A stretch of DNA of 64,000 nt from Actinomadura bangladeshensis (GTDB taxonomy: Bacteria; Actinomycetota; Actinomycetes; Streptosporangiales; Streptosporangiaceae), in the NCBI RefSeq assembly GCF_004348335.1, contig NZ_SMJW01000006.1, positions 1 to 64,000 on the forward strand, in the 5' to 3' direction. Positions 26,035-35,095 of this stretch are shown piece after piece. Made by a program: the position numbers and the translations under genes. The notes below the pieces were generated by a model. It saw nothing but the letters and a program-made list of their open reading frames with translations, had not been told where the DNA came from and did not search any database. Positions within the stretch are counted from its first letter, which is position 1, and each line of letters opens with the position of its first letter.

Positions 26035-27150
26035 ATGCACCGACGGAATCGTCTCGCGCTCCTCACGGTCACGGCCACCACGGCGCTCGTCGTGCCGGCG
26101 ACGGTGGCCGCCGCCGATCCCGGGCCCGACCCGGTCGTGGCTCCGCAGCAGGCCGGCGCGGTGGATCCCGGCGCGCCGCGGCCCGGCGGCGGCCCGCGGC
26201 CCGCCGACCCGCGACCGGACGCGACTCAGCCTGGCGCGGCCCAGCCCGGCGCGACTCAGCCCGGCGCGACTCAGCCTGGCGCGGCCCAGCCCGGGGCGGT
26301 GCAGCCGGGTGTGCAGCAGTCGGCGTTGGAGCCGCGGCCCGCGGCCGGGAGCGCGCTGCGCGCCGGGATCGTGGACGTCGCGCACCGCGGCGCGTCCGCG
26401 TACGCGCCCGAGAACACGCTCGCCGCGTTCAGGCTGGCCAAGGCCAAGCACGCCGACATGTTCGAGCTGGACGTCCAGGAGACCAAGGACCACAAGCTCG
26501 TGATCATGCACGACACCACGCTCGACAGGACGACGAACGTCGAGGACCTCTACCCGGACCGCAAGCCGTGGAAGGTCGCCGACTTCACCCTCGCCGAGAT
26601 CGAGAAGCTGGACGCGGGGTCGTGGTTCGCGGCCGAGTACAAGGGCGAGCGCGTCCCGACGCTGGGCAAGGTGCTGTCCGCGATGCGCGGCAAGGGGCTC
26701 GGCATGCTGCTGGAGCTCAAGAGCCCGGACCTGTACCCGGGCATCGAGAAGCGGGTCGCCGCGGCGCTGCAGCGCTCGCCGTCCTGGCTGCGGCATGATC
26801 CGCGGGAGCGGCGCCTCGCGGTCCAGTCCTTCGACTGGCACTCCGTGCGGCGGTTCCACACCGTCCTGCCCAAGGTGCCGACGGGTCTGCTCGGCACCCC
26901 GAAGGTCGCGGACCTGCCGAAACTCGCCAAGTACGCCGACCAGATCAACCCGACGTTCGGCGGCCTGACCGCGTCCTATGTCAAGAAGGTGCACGCGTCC
27001 CACATGGACGTCCTCACCTGGACGATCAACGACCGCGGTGACATGGAGAGGGCCGCCGGCCTCGGCGTGGACGGGATCATCACCAACAAACCGGACGTCC
27101 TGCGCGATGTCCTGAAGGCGTCGCGGAGCCAGGAGTCCAAGGCGGCCTGA
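26035..27150 (+). CDS. Secreted glycerophosphodiester phosphodiesterase with QPGA repeats
   Basis: 371 residues. Signal peptide HRRNRLALLTVTATTALVVPATVAAADP, then a Pro/Gly-rich linker (~25-105) that includes five to six copies of A-T/A-Q-P-G, then a GDPD domain. The catalytic motifs are VDVAHRGASAYAPENTLAAF (His-Arg-Gly and Glu-Asn), FELDVQETKDHKLVIMHDTTLDRTT (Glu, Asp, His), LLELKSPDLYPG (Glu, Lys), QSFDW and LTWTIND near the end. The protein hydrolyses glycerophosphodiesters to glycerol-3-phosphate outside the cell. The repeat linker may tether or space the enzyme in the wall. It is a single gene. Confidence 0.92.
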   Translation: MHRRNRLALLTVTATTALVVPATVAAADPGPDPVVAPQQAGAVDPGAPRPGGGPRPADPRPDATQPGAAQPGATQPGATQPGAAQPGAVQPGVQQSALEPRPAAGSALRAGIVDVAHRGASAYAPENTLAAFRLAKAKHADMFELDVQETKDHKLVIMHDTTLDRTTNVEDLYPDRKPWKVADFTLAEIEKLDAGSWFAAEYKGERVPTLGKVLSAMRGKGLGMLLELKSPDLYPGIEKRVAAALQRSPSWLRHDPRERRLAVQSFDWHSVRRFHTVLPKVPTGLLGTPKVADLPKLAKYADQINPTFGGLTASYVKKVHASHMDVLTWTINDRGDMERAAGLGVDGIITNKPDVLRDVLKASRSQESKAA

Positions 27151-27203
27151 GGCCGCCGCGACCGGCCCCGGCGCCACGGCGGCGATGATGGCCGGCCGGT
27201 GCG

Positions 27204-28085
27204 TCAGGGCAGCAGCCGGCGGGCGTGGGCCGTGAACGCCCGCGCCGCCGGACTGCGCGGGCCGTCCGCCCGCCAGGCCAGCGCGATCCGGCCGCTCAGC
27301 CGGGGCCGGACGATCGGCATCGCGTGCAGCGCGTCCGGCAGGCCGCGGGCGGCGGACTCGGGCAGCACGGCGACGCCGAGCCCGTGCGCGGCGATCTGCG
27401 CCAGCACGGGCGGCTCGCCGGCCTCGAACGCGATGCGGGGGCGTAGGCCGGCGTCCGCGAAGGCCGCGTCCAGGACGGCCCGCAGCCCGGTCCCCTTCGG
27501 CAGGCTGATCAGCGGCTCCTCACCGAGCGCCCGCAGCGTGATCGTCGACCGTCGTGCGAGAGGATGATCACGGGCGACGGCGGCGTGGACCTCCTGCTCG
27601 ATGACGACCCTGGTGGCGATGCCCTCGGGCGGTTCGGCGCCGAGGCTGAGGAACGCGAGGTCGACGCGTCCGGTGCGCAGCCCGTCGGTCAGGGTGTCGG
27701 CGTCCTTCTGGATGACCGTGATCTCCACATCCGGATGGTCTCGGTGGAATTCGGCGATCATGCCGGGAAGGTCGAGTGACCTGATCCAGTCGATGGTGCC
27801 GACGGTGACGTGCCCGCGCAGGAGCCCGGTCAGCTCGTCCACCGACAGCCGCGCGCCCTCGACGGCCGCGAGCGCCGCCCGCGCGTAGGGGAGGACGGCG
27901 GCGCCGACCTCGGTGAGCCGGACCGTCCGCCCGGACCGGTCCAGCAGCGGCTGGCCCAGTTCCCGCTCCAGCTGCCGGATCTGCGCGCTGACACCCGGCT
28001 GGGCGACGTGCAGCCGTGCGGCCGCCTTGGTGAAGCTGGCCTCTTCGGTCACCGCGACGAAGTACTCCAGCTGGCGCAGCTCCAT
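27204..28085 (-). CDS. LysR-family transcriptional regulator
   Basis: 293 residues from ATG 28085 (MELRQLEYFVAVTEEASFTKAA). The frame is open upstream but this is the standard LysR start. N-terminal winged HTH: LHVAQPGVSAQIRQLERELGQPLLDRSGRTVRLTEVG. The C-terminal effector domain is of the LysR-substrate type (VTVGTIDWIRSLDLPGMIAEFHRDHPDVEITVIQKDADTL). It is divergent from the histidine kinase gene. Target and inducer are unknown. Confidence 0.93.
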   Translation of the reverse strand: MELRQLEYFVAVTEEASFTKAAARLHVAQPGVSAQIRQLERELGQPLLDRSGRTVRLTEVGAAVLPYARAALAAVEGARLSVDELTGLLRGHVTVGTIDWIRSLDLPGMIAEFHRDHPDVEITVIQKDADTLTDGLRTGRVDLAFLSLGAEPPEGIATRVVIEQEVHAAVARDHPLARRSTITLRALGEEPLISLPKGTGLRAVLDAAFADAGLRPRIAFEAGEPPVLAQIAAHGLGVAVLPESAARGLPDALHAMPIVRPRLSGRIALAWRADGPRSPAARAFTAHARRLLP

Positions 28086-28318
28086 AACCGGCCATGCTAA
28101 CCGCGCCTGCGTCCAGCGCCATGGCTTCTGCCGCGACCAGCCCGGACCGTCCATCCCGGGGCGTGCGCCAGGAGCGTGCCGGGCCGTCCAGCGGGCGGGG
28201 CGAGGACTGGGGCGGTCGGCCTCGGCAACCATTTCTTTGGACCATCTTGGGTGCGTCGCTGCAGTTCAGAGGACTGATTCCGGTCTGGGCGGTGAATACC
28301 TCCCCTGCGGGAGGTCGG

Positions 28319-29686
28319 GTGTTCGGACGGCGCACATGGTCCATACGGGTGCGGATGACCGTGATTGCCGGAATGGTCACCGCAGTCATCTGCGTCATCG
28401 TCGCCATCCTGATCCTTGTGGAGGTGCGCGGCTCGGAGACCGAGTCCAAGCGCAGCCAGGCGACGGCCGCGGCGCTGCGGATCAGCTACGAGATGCGCCG
28501 CGGACCGGTGCGGGGCAACATCGACGCGCCGGAGGGCGTGGTCATCCAGGTCATGGACGAGAACCGGACGGTGATCGCGGGCACCCCGGGTCCGTCCCTC
28601 GACGGTCCGCCGATCGCCCGTTTCCGCCCCTCTCAGGCCCAGGTGTACTCGACCCGGGACGTCTGCTCGTCGGTGGAACTGCCCGGCTGCGCGTGGGTGA
28701 TCGGCTTCCGCGTCTACCACACCGGCGGGGACTGGTTCGTCTACGCCGCGGCGGCGACCGTCCCCTGGTACGTCAGTCCCGGCCTGACCATGCTCCTGGT
28801 CAGCGTCTCGCTGCTGGTGATCCTGCTGGCCTGCCTGCGCGCCTGGGGGACGGTGGACCAGACCCTCGCCCCGGTGGACGCGATCCGGCGCGAACTGGCG
28901 GAGATCACCGCTATGCAGTCGGGCCGCCGGGTCACGGTCCCGGAGAACCGGGACGAGATCAGGCGGCTCGCCGAGGCCGCGAACGCGACCCTCGACCGCC
29001 TCGACAGCGCGCTGGAGCGGCAGCGCAGCTTCACCTCCGACGCCTCCCACGACCTGCGCAGCCCGATCGCCGCGGCGCGCACGCAGATCGAGGAGGCGCT
29101 CCTCTACCCCGACGAGGTCGACTGGCCGCGCACGGCCCGGGCCGTCATGCAGAGCCTGGAGCGGCTGCAGGCGATCGTCACGGACCTGCTGCAACTGGCC
29201 CGCCTGGACGCCGCCGCCTGGAAGGACGTCGAGACGATCGACCTCGGTGCCCTCGTCACCATCGAGATGGCGCGGTCGGAGCGGACGAAGCGGATCGTCC
29301 CGCACCTCCAGGAGGGCGTCACGGTCCGCGGCGACCGGCTCCGGCTCGTCCGGCTCTTCACGAATCTGCTGGACAACGCCGAGCGGCACGCCGAATCGCA
29401 GGTCGACGTCACGGTCCGGCGCAGCGACGGCCACGCGGTCCTGGAGGTGCAGGACGATGGCGCGGGCATCGCCGAGGAGCACCGCGACGTCGTCTTCCAG
29501 CGCTTCGCCCGGCTCGACGCCAGCAAGGCGCGCGACCCGGCCGGCACCGGCCTCGGCCTCCCCATCGCGCGGGAGATCGCGCGGATGCACGGCGGAACCC
29601 TGACGATCGAGGACAGCGAGCGCGGCGCCCGTTTCGTCCTGTGCATTCCTCGGAACGTTCCAGACCGTCCCGACCAGGGCCCCTGA
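28319..29686 (+). CDS. Orphan sensor histidine kinase
   Basis: 455 residues from GTG 28319 with GGGAGG close upstream. TM1 (VIAGMVTAVICVIVAILILVEV) and TM2 (LTMLLVSVSLLVILLACLRAW) flank an extracytoplasmic domain of ~125 residues that contains two Cys. A HAMP-like linker precedes the H-box FTSDASHDLRSPIAAARTQ. ATP-binding N, G1 and G2 boxes are LFTNLLDNAERHAES, LEVQDDGAGIAEEHR and GTGLGLPIAREIARMHGG. It should autophosphorylate on the H-box His and pass the phosphate to a response regulator, but none is encoded next to it. Confidence 0.92.
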   Translation: MFGRRTWSIRVRMTVIAGMVTAVICVIVAILILVEVRGSETESKRSQATAAALRISYEMRRGPVRGNIDAPEGVVIQVMDENRTVIAGTPGPSLDGPPIARFRPSQAQVYSTRDVCSSVELPGCAWVIGFRVYHTGGDWFVYAAAATVPWYVSPGLTMLLVSVSLLVILLACLRAWGTVDQTLAPVDAIRRELAEITAMQSGRRVTVPENRDEIRRLAEAANATLDRLDSALERQRSFTSDASHDLRSPIAAARTQIEEALLYPDEVDWPRTARAVMQSLERLQAIVTDLLQLARLDAAAWKDVETIDLGALVTIEMARSERTKRIVPHLQEGVTVRGDRLRLVRLFTNLLDNAERHAESQVDVTVRRSDGHAVLEVQDDGAGIAEEHRDVVFQRFARLDASKARDPAGTGLGLPIAREIARMHGGTLTIEDSERGARFVLCIPRNVPDRPDQGP

Positions 29687-29791
29687 CCCGGGACTCCGGG
29701 CGATGCAGGACGGCGGCGGGCCCGACGGGGCTGGGCGCGGCGGGCCGCGGTGGGGTTCGGGCCGCGGTGGCGGTCCGGGCCGGGCGTGGAA

Positions 29792-29820
29792 AACCCCGCG
29801 GCGTCGGTGCACGCGGGGTT
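29792..29820. terminator. Terminator between convergent genes
   Basis: A 9-bp inverted repeat AACCCCGCG/CGCGGGGTT with an 11-nt loop lies between the kinase and the cNMP-binding protein. Confidence 0.7.
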
Positions 29821-29874
29821 GTCGACGGGTTTGAGGGGCCCGCGCGGGGACGGGCCGGGAGCGGCTTCGTGCGG

Positions 29875-31488
29875 TCAGATGGCGGATCGGGCGGGCAGCC
29901 CGCGCAGGTGGATCCAGCCTTCGATGTCCGTTTCCTTCACCCTGCAGCCGATGGGCTCGTACTCGGCGGCGTTCACGTAGCCGGGGCTGTGGGCGATGAC
30001 GGAGTCGTAGACGAACCTCGACGCGATGACACCGAGATCGGCGCCCGTCGCGGCGAGCCTCTCCTTGAACGGGGCGGCGTCGAGGAGCCGGGCCGCGTTG
30101 ATGATCGTCCAGCCGGACACGCCGGGCGGATCGGGCAGCACGGGCCCGACGTCCAGCGCGACCCTGAGCTGGATGCGGACCGCCTCGCTCGACCGGTGGT
30201 TGTGGCGCCGCAGCCGCATCCCGAGCGCGGCGATCATGGGATCGATCACGGCGGCGGTCGGTATCCCGGGCGGGACGACGATGAGCGCGCCGTCGCCGCG
30301 GTCCTCGCTGTAGCAGGCGTCCCACGGCACCCTCGACTCCTCGAAGGACTGCCGCAGCGCGGCGTACATGGCGCGCCGCACCTCGAGCCGGTCGTTCTCG
30401 TCCCGGACGCGCGAACTGAAGCCGGCGATGTCAGTGAACACGATCGTGCAGTTCTGCCCGGCCCACGACGGACCGGCGGAGCCGGACGGTGTGATCGCCA
30501 TGGGCTGAGTCGGCTGCCCGTGGAACGGCACCTGGACGTCGGCCGCAGGGCGCGCCTGCCAGGCCGCGCTCGCCGCCTCCTCCATGGGCGCCCACCGCCC
30601 GGCAGACGACCCGCCCGTGGGGCGCCGTCCGCCGGCGGCCCGGTCCCCGTTCGTGCGATGCGGGTCGGCTGCGGGCACCGTGTACGGGCCAGGCGGCGTG
30701 TACTGGTCACCTGCGACATAAGGGCCGGGGGACGGCCCGTACGTAGCAGGGACTCCCTGCGGCGGGTGCGGCCAGACCGCCGGTATCGGTATGTACGCCG
30801 TCGCGTACACCTGAGGTGGGTACTGGGTGACCGGCCCTGGCGTGGGCGCCGGCCTGTACTGGCCCGTCTCGTCCCGCATGGCCCTCGACTGCTCGGTGAG
30901 CCGGTGGTACATCTCGCGTTCCATGACGACGACCACACGCGGATGGTTGCTGAGGTAGGTGACGAACTGCTGCGTGGTCAGGCGCAGTGCGTGCAGCGTC
31001 TCCATCGCGACGATGGTCGCCGAGCGGCGGCGGAGCAGCAGCGCGGCGCGCTCGCCGATGATGTCGCCGGGACCGCGGAAGGCGATGATCCGCTCGCGCC
31101 CGTCCCGCTCCACGCAGACCCGCACGGAACCGGACTTGATCACGATGGTGTGGTCGGCGGCCTGGTCCTCCTCCCAGAGCACCGTGCCCGCCGGATAGAC
31201 GACCTCCTGCGCGGTCGCGAGGAACTCGGCCCGCTCGATGGTGGTGAGGGAGAGCCAGAACCCGGGCCGCTGGGACGTTCCGCCCGCCCGGCCGGACGCC
31301 GGAGACGCCGAGGGCGGCGCACCCTGCGCGGACGCCGGGCCGGCGGTGGCCGCCGGGGCGGGCGCCGCCATGCTCACCAGGTCCGTGTTCTCGCTCGAGG
31401 ATCGGCTGTGCTCGCTCCCGGAACCGGTGGAGGACGCGTCCGGGCGGACGATCTGGTCCGGGTCGTGCAGGCGCCCGTGTTCGCTCAT
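29875..31488 (-). CDS. Cyclic nucleotide-binding protein with cyclase-like C-terminal domain
   Basis: 537 residues. After a Ser/Pro-rich N-terminus comes a cNMP-binding (Crp-like) domain at ~75-190: SLTTIERAEFLATAQEVVYPAGTVLWEEDQAADHTIVIKSGSVRVC, then FRGPGDIIGERAALLLRRRSATIVAMETLHAL (phosphate-binding-cassette-like GERAALL...RSATI). A ~150-residue Pro/Tyr-rich linker follows. The C-terminal ~180 residues read as a cyclase-like domain: CTIVFTDIAGFSSRVRDE, CYSEDRGDGALIVVPP, LRVALDVG, IINAARLLDA. The same domain forms the protein at 1-685. cNMP binding may control the cyclase-like domain, an inference from domain order. ATG at 31488. Confidence 0.88.
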   Translation of the reverse strand: MSEHGRLHDPDQIVRPDASSTGSGSEHSRSSSENTDLVSMAAPAPAATAGPASAQGAPPSASPASGRAGGTSQRPGFWLSLTTIERAEFLATAQEVVYPAGTVLWEEDQAADHTIVIKSGSVRVCVERDGRERIIAFRGPGDIIGERAALLLRRRSATIVAMETLHALRLTTQQFVTYLSNHPRVVVVMEREMYHRLTEQSRAMRDETGQYRPAPTPGPVTQYPPQVYATAYIPIPAVWPHPPQGVPATYGPSPGPYVAGDQYTPPGPYTVPAADPHRTNGDRAAGGRRPTGGSSAGRWAPMEEAASAAWQARPAADVQVPFHGQPTQPMAITPSGSAGPSWAGQNCTIVFTDIAGFSSRVRDENDRLEVRRAMYAALRQSFEESRVPWDACYSEDRGDGALIVVPPGIPTAAVIDPMIAALGMRLRRHNHRSSEAVRIQLRVALDVGPVLPDPPGVSGWTIINAARLLDAAPFKERLAATGADLGVIASRFVYDSVIAHSPGYVNAAEYEPIGCRVKETDIEGWIHLRGLPARSAI

Positions 31489-32386
31489 CCGAACACCGCC
31501 CCGGCGATCGGCCGAAGGGAACTCCCGGGGCTGGAAGAACTCGTGGGGTGGACGTCGAAGGTCGGGGGACGAATCTGCTGTCTTGACATGTCAGGAACCC
31601 CATGCCTCGAAGCGCGAATTCGGCCTCCGTGCGCCGGTGCCCGGGATCGCCCGGCATCGGGTCGCGGCGGCCGAAGTCGCATCACCTATAGCCCGTTCCG
31701 CGTGATCGCGGTTAGACTGGGTGAGTCCGCAGAAAACGTTTTGGCAGGTCAGCCTGGATCTTTCTGCGTTTTCGCAGGGTATCTGCGCAGACCCGCCGGA
31801 GCGCTTTCGCGCGGCTCGGGAGTCGCTCTCCGCTTTCCGTCGATCGTCTTGGCTGCCAACCGGTGACCGGCTGAAAGTGGCGGGCGACTCTGTTTTTTCG
31901 CGGTCGGTCGCCGGCCGTTCCCGCCGGCGATGCCGAAGTCTCGTGGTGCGGCTGACCTCCCCGTTCGGTGCGCGTCCCGTTCGTGCTGCCTGCGCCGGCG
32001 ATGCCCGGGTGGCCCGTGACCCCGTGGCCCGTGTGTCCGTCGCCCGTGCATCCGGCCGGTCGCGAGCGCCCGTCCGGGATGACGCGCGTTCCCGTCCGGA
32101 CCCTCACCCTGCGTCAGATCGTCGGCCCCTTCGAAGTGGCACGACGCTCTGTTGCAAGCCGTCGTCTGTTATTCTGCTACCTAGCACATTACAACATAGT
32201 CATCGGGTGTGCAGCAGTCTGGAAGCTTCCGACGCGAGTTTTGGGCGATATGGCGGGGTCTGCGCGGGGAGTGAAGATCGCATGACCAAGAGATGTAGCG
32301 CCGTGGTGGCAAGCGGGATGTCAGGTCCCCCTTTGCCATGTAGCATTCAGGTTGCTGGCACCAACTACTTAGAGTGAGCGAACGCC
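31489..32386. other. Long gene-free interval upstream of an XRE regulator
   Basis: About 900 bp. No frame shows a recognisable domain, and codon use in the longer frames is not coding-like. The right third contains AT-rich sequence that probably carries the promoter of the XRE gene at 32387. I see no strong hairpin or long repeat. Confidence 0.5.
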
Positions 32387-33259
32387 ATGTCCAGTGACCA
32401 GGGGCCGATAGTCCAGAGTGCGCTGCTGCGGGCGGAGCTCGTCCGGCTGCGCAAGCAGAAGAAGCTGACGCAGGAGCAGGTGGCGCGGCAACTCGAATGG
32501 TCCCCGTCGAAGCTCATCCGGGTCGAGGGCGGCAAGAACGCCATCACCCGGACCGACCTGCAGGCCCTCCTCGCGGTGTACGACGTCACCTCGGAAGGCC
32601 GCCAGGAGCGGCTGCAGGCACTGGCCCGCGGCGCGCGCGAACCCGCCTGGTGGAACGTCTACCGCGGTGAGCTCGACCCCAGCTTCCTCAACTACGTCGG
32701 GTACTCGGCGGGCGCGGCCTTCATCCGGCAGTACCACGGGACGGCGGTCCCCGGGCTCATCCAGACGCCGGAGTACGCCGAGGTCCTCTCGACCGGCAGG
32801 GCGCCGGAGAGGGCGCGGGTGCTCGCGGCGAAGCTGCGCATCCAGCGGCAGCAGGAGCTCGCCAAACGGGAGAACCCGCCCCGCCAGCACTACATCATCG
32901 ACGAGGCGGTCATCCGCCGGCACGTCGGCATCAGGACCGACCCCGCGATCATGCCCGCCCAGCTCAACCACGTCGCCGACGCCGCCGAGAGCGACGACCT
33001 GCTGACGGTGCGGGTCATCCCGTTCAGCACGGGGGCGCACCTCGGCATGGAGGGGCCGTTCAGCATCCTGGAGTTCGACGGCGACCTCGACGACGTCCTC
33101 TATCTGGAGGGGAGGTCGGGGGCCAGCGTGATGATCAGCGGCGAGGACGACAAGGTCATCGAGTATCGCGACACCTTCGAGCTGCTCCTGGAGCAGGCGC
33201 TGCCGGCCGATCAGTCCGTCGCGCTGCTGCGCCAGGCCGCCGAAGACCTCATGGCCTGA
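32387..33259 (+). CDS. XRE-family regulator with DUF5753-like domain
   Basis: 290 residues. N-terminal HTH: LLRAELVRLRKQKKLTQEQVARQLEWSPSKLIRVEGGKNAITRTDLQALLAVY. The C-terminal DUF5753-type domain follows (YIPGLLQT equivalent: FIRQYHGTAVPGLIQTPEYAEVLSTG; RQQELAKRENPPRQHYIIDEAVIRRHVG; TVRVIPFSTGAHLGMEGPFSILEFDGDLDDVLYLE). Such regulators in filamentous actinomycetes pair with a small DUF397 protein and control development or secondary metabolism. A DUF397 gene follows 255 bp downstream. Confidence 0.9.
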   Translation: MSSDQGPIVQSALLRAELVRLRKQKKLTQEQVARQLEWSPSKLIRVEGGKNAITRTDLQALLAVYDVTSEGRQERLQALARGAREPAWWNVYRGELDPSFLNYVGYSAGAAFIRQYHGTAVPGLIQTPEYAEVLSTGRAPERARVLAAKLRIQRQQELAKRENPPRQHYIIDEAVIRRHVGIRTDPAIMPAQLNHVADAAESDDLLTVRVIPFSTGAHLGMEGPFSILEFDGDLDDVLYLEGRSGASVMISGEDDKVIEYRDTFELLLEQALPADQSVALLRQAAEDLMA

Positions 33260-33514
33260 CTGAGGAACCGCAACTCGACTCGACCGGAGGTGAAGGCCGC
33301 AGCGGACATCCGACAAGGCGAGTGGCCGTCATAGCACGCAGCGTGATCTTGTGTTCCCTTGTAGGCGGAATAAGTAGAACCGTTTACACTCGTGATCGGG
33401 AAATTATCCACAAGGTCGTGGTTTGTCGTGCCCTGCTCGGTGCTCGTCCGGCGGGTGTTCTCGGCCGATCGGTTGGCGAGACGGCACCCGCCGGCAATGG
33501 ACGGAGGTTGCTGG

Positions 33515-33727
33515 ATGGTCTACGGGTCGACTCGGGGAGATGTGCTGAACTGGCGGAAGAGTAGCGCGAGCGGCGACGACACCACGTGCGTGGAGGTGGC
33601 GGCACTGGACTCCTCGGTGCTGGTCCGCGACTCGCGCGATCACTCCGCCGGTGTCATCGCTCTCGGCCGCACGCAGTGGAATGCGCTGATGGACGCAGTC
33701 CGGGACGGCGACCTGGATCTGGTTTGA
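33515..33727 (+). CDS. DUF397 domain protein
   Basis: 70 residues from ATG 33515 with GGAGG upstream; the frame is open to 33392. The DUF397 signature is present: LNWRKSSASGDDTTCVEVAAL, VLVRDSRDHSAGVIALGRTQWNALMDAVRDGDLD. DUF397 proteins accompany XRE/DUF5753 regulators and may modulate them. The regulator lies just upstream on the same strand. Confidence 0.9.
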   Translation: MVYGSTRGDVLNWRKSSASGDDTTCVEVAALDSSVLVRDSRDHSAGVIALGRTQWNALMDAVRDGDLDLV

Positions 33728-33869
33728 GTCCCGTGACTCATTTCCCGCGCCACTCTCAATAATTGTCGACCATTGCACACCGTCGACACCTTTACCAGCG
33801 ATCTTTGACAAACCGCGCGCCGGCGTCCGCCCCCCGGACGGCGACTCCCCTCAGGTGCAGGACAGACCG

Positions 33870-34262
33870 TTAGTACAGGAAAGGGATTGCGAGGTGCGTG
33901 GCACCGCTCAGGCCCGTGGCGGGGGAGCGGCCCAGGAGCCAGGCGAGAAGAGATGGTGCGGGACCGGTCACCAGGTGGTCGCCGGTCCCGTGGTATTCAC
34001 CGGTGTCCGTGGCGTGCAGGCGGAGGGCCGGACCATCATCGCGCCGTGCGAAGGAGGCGGTGACGCCGGCAAGCATGCGGCTGGTGAAGTCGGCGGGCCA
34101 GTCGCCGGGAGCGAAGCTGGCGTCCAGGTCGACGTGGGTGAGGACGTGGCCGCGCGTCCAGTCCGGAAGGAGGGACGGCCCGCGGACGTCGGCGTCGTCG
34201 AGCCGGGCCGCGGTCGCCAGGAGGGCCTGCGTCGCGGCGGTGATCTCAGCGAGGGAGATCAT
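33870..34262 (-). pseudogene. Internally deleted DinB/MDMPI-type (maleylpyruvate isomerase family) gene
   Basis: 130 residues from ATG 34262. The N-terminus EITAATQALLATAARLDDADVRGPSLLPDWTRGHVLTHV is that of the maleylpyruvate-isomerase/DinB-2 family, where HVLTHVA is followed by a long helical middle containing the catalytic/metal His residues. Here the sequence passes straight into LDASFAPGDWPADFTSRMLAGVTA and ALRLHATDTGEYHGTG, which in family members lie ~80-100 residues later, and ends LLAWLLGRSPATGLSGA. Length is about 60% of the usual 200-230. The frame is intact, so a shortened product could be made, but the metal-binding middle is gone. Confidence 0.6.
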
Positions 34263-34390
34263 GCGAAGCGCGGAGTTGGGGGGCGAGTTGCCTGCACTTC
34301 GAGGCCGATGCCCCGGTTCGCCCCGGTGACCGGCGTGACGGTCATTGGCGGTCTCCCCCGAGATGATCACGTCGCTCTGCGGTGGCCGGG

Positions 34391-35008
34391 TCAGCGTACG
34401 CCGCGAGGGCGGAACTGGATGCTGATGCGGGGGCCGGTGACGCGGGCGCTCTTCGGGATGGCGTGCTCCCATGTCCGCTGGCAGCTCCCGCCCATCACGA
34501 TGAGGTCGCCGTGTCCCAGCTCATGGCGGATCGTCTGGCCGCCGCCGCGCGGACGCAGCAGAAGGCTTCGCGGCGTCCCGACGGATAGGATCGCCACCAT
34601 CGTGTCGTGCGTGGCACCACGTCCGATGGTGTCGCCGTGCCACGCCACACTGTCGCGGCCGTCCCGGTACAGGCAGAGGCCGGCGGTGCGGAACGGCTCA
34701 CCGAGTTCGCCGGCGTAGTGGTCGTCGAGCGCCGCCTTGGCCTCGTCCAGGACGGGATCGGGGAGCGGGGTGCTCTCGTCGTAGAACGCCAGGAGCCGGG
34801 GCACGTCCACGACCCGCTCGTACATGCGCCGCCGTTCCGCGCGCCACGGGACGGACGTGAGCAGCCGCTCGAACAGCGCGTCCGCACCGGGGATCCAGCC
34901 GGGCAGGACGTCCACCCAGGCACCGCGGGCCAGGCGTGTCCGGCGCGCCGACGTCAGCGGACGCGGGCCCTGCTCGTCCGTGAAGTCCAGCAGCGAGCCT
35001 TGGAACAT
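34391..35008 (-). CDS. AlkB-like Fe(II)/2-oxoglutarate-dependent dioxygenase
   Basis: 205 residues from ATG 35008 (MFQGSLLDF); an ATG at 35038 is also in frame. The 2OG-oxygenase core is seen: AWHGDTIGRGATHDTMVAILSVG (His-x-Asp iron ligands HGD), then LRHELGHGDLIVMGGSCQRTWEHAIPK (distal His in EHAIPK) and ISIQFR (Arg binding 2-oxoglutarate). This is the ALKBH2/AlkB-type demethylase layout for repair of N-alkylated bases in DNA or RNA. It is a single gene between the deleted MDMPI gene and a divergent MFS gene. Confidence 0.88.
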   Translation of the reverse strand: MFQGSLLDFTDEQGPRPLTSARRTRLARGAWVDVLPGWIPGADALFERLLTSVPWRAERRRMYERVVDVPRLLAFYDESTPLPDPVLDEAKAALDDHYAGELGEPFRTAGLCLYRDGRDSVAWHGDTIGRGATHDTMVAILSVGTPRSLLLRPRGGGQTIRHELGHGDLIVMGGSCQRTWEHAIPKSARVTGPRISIQFRPRGVR

Positions 35009-35095
35009 GCCGCCACTGTACCCCTTTCGCTCAAACATGTGTTCGATCAAGGCGCGGGAGCGTGTTCTGTCGGTGGCGGACCGTAGCCTTCGCTC

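Noticed and set aside
28319-29686. Two-component pair with an adjacent response regulator
   Set aside because: The neighbours are a LysR gene and the cNMP protein, neither with a receiver domain, so the kinase is treated as an orphan.
27913-31866. Very long plus-strand frame (over 1300 codons) through the LysR, kinase and cNMP-protein region
   Set aside because: It is antisense or out of frame to three clear genes and is an effect of high GC. No domain is visible.
31721-32377. 218-residue frame in the gap before the XRE gene
   Set aside because: Arg/Ser-rich composition, no start context, irregular codon use and no domain.
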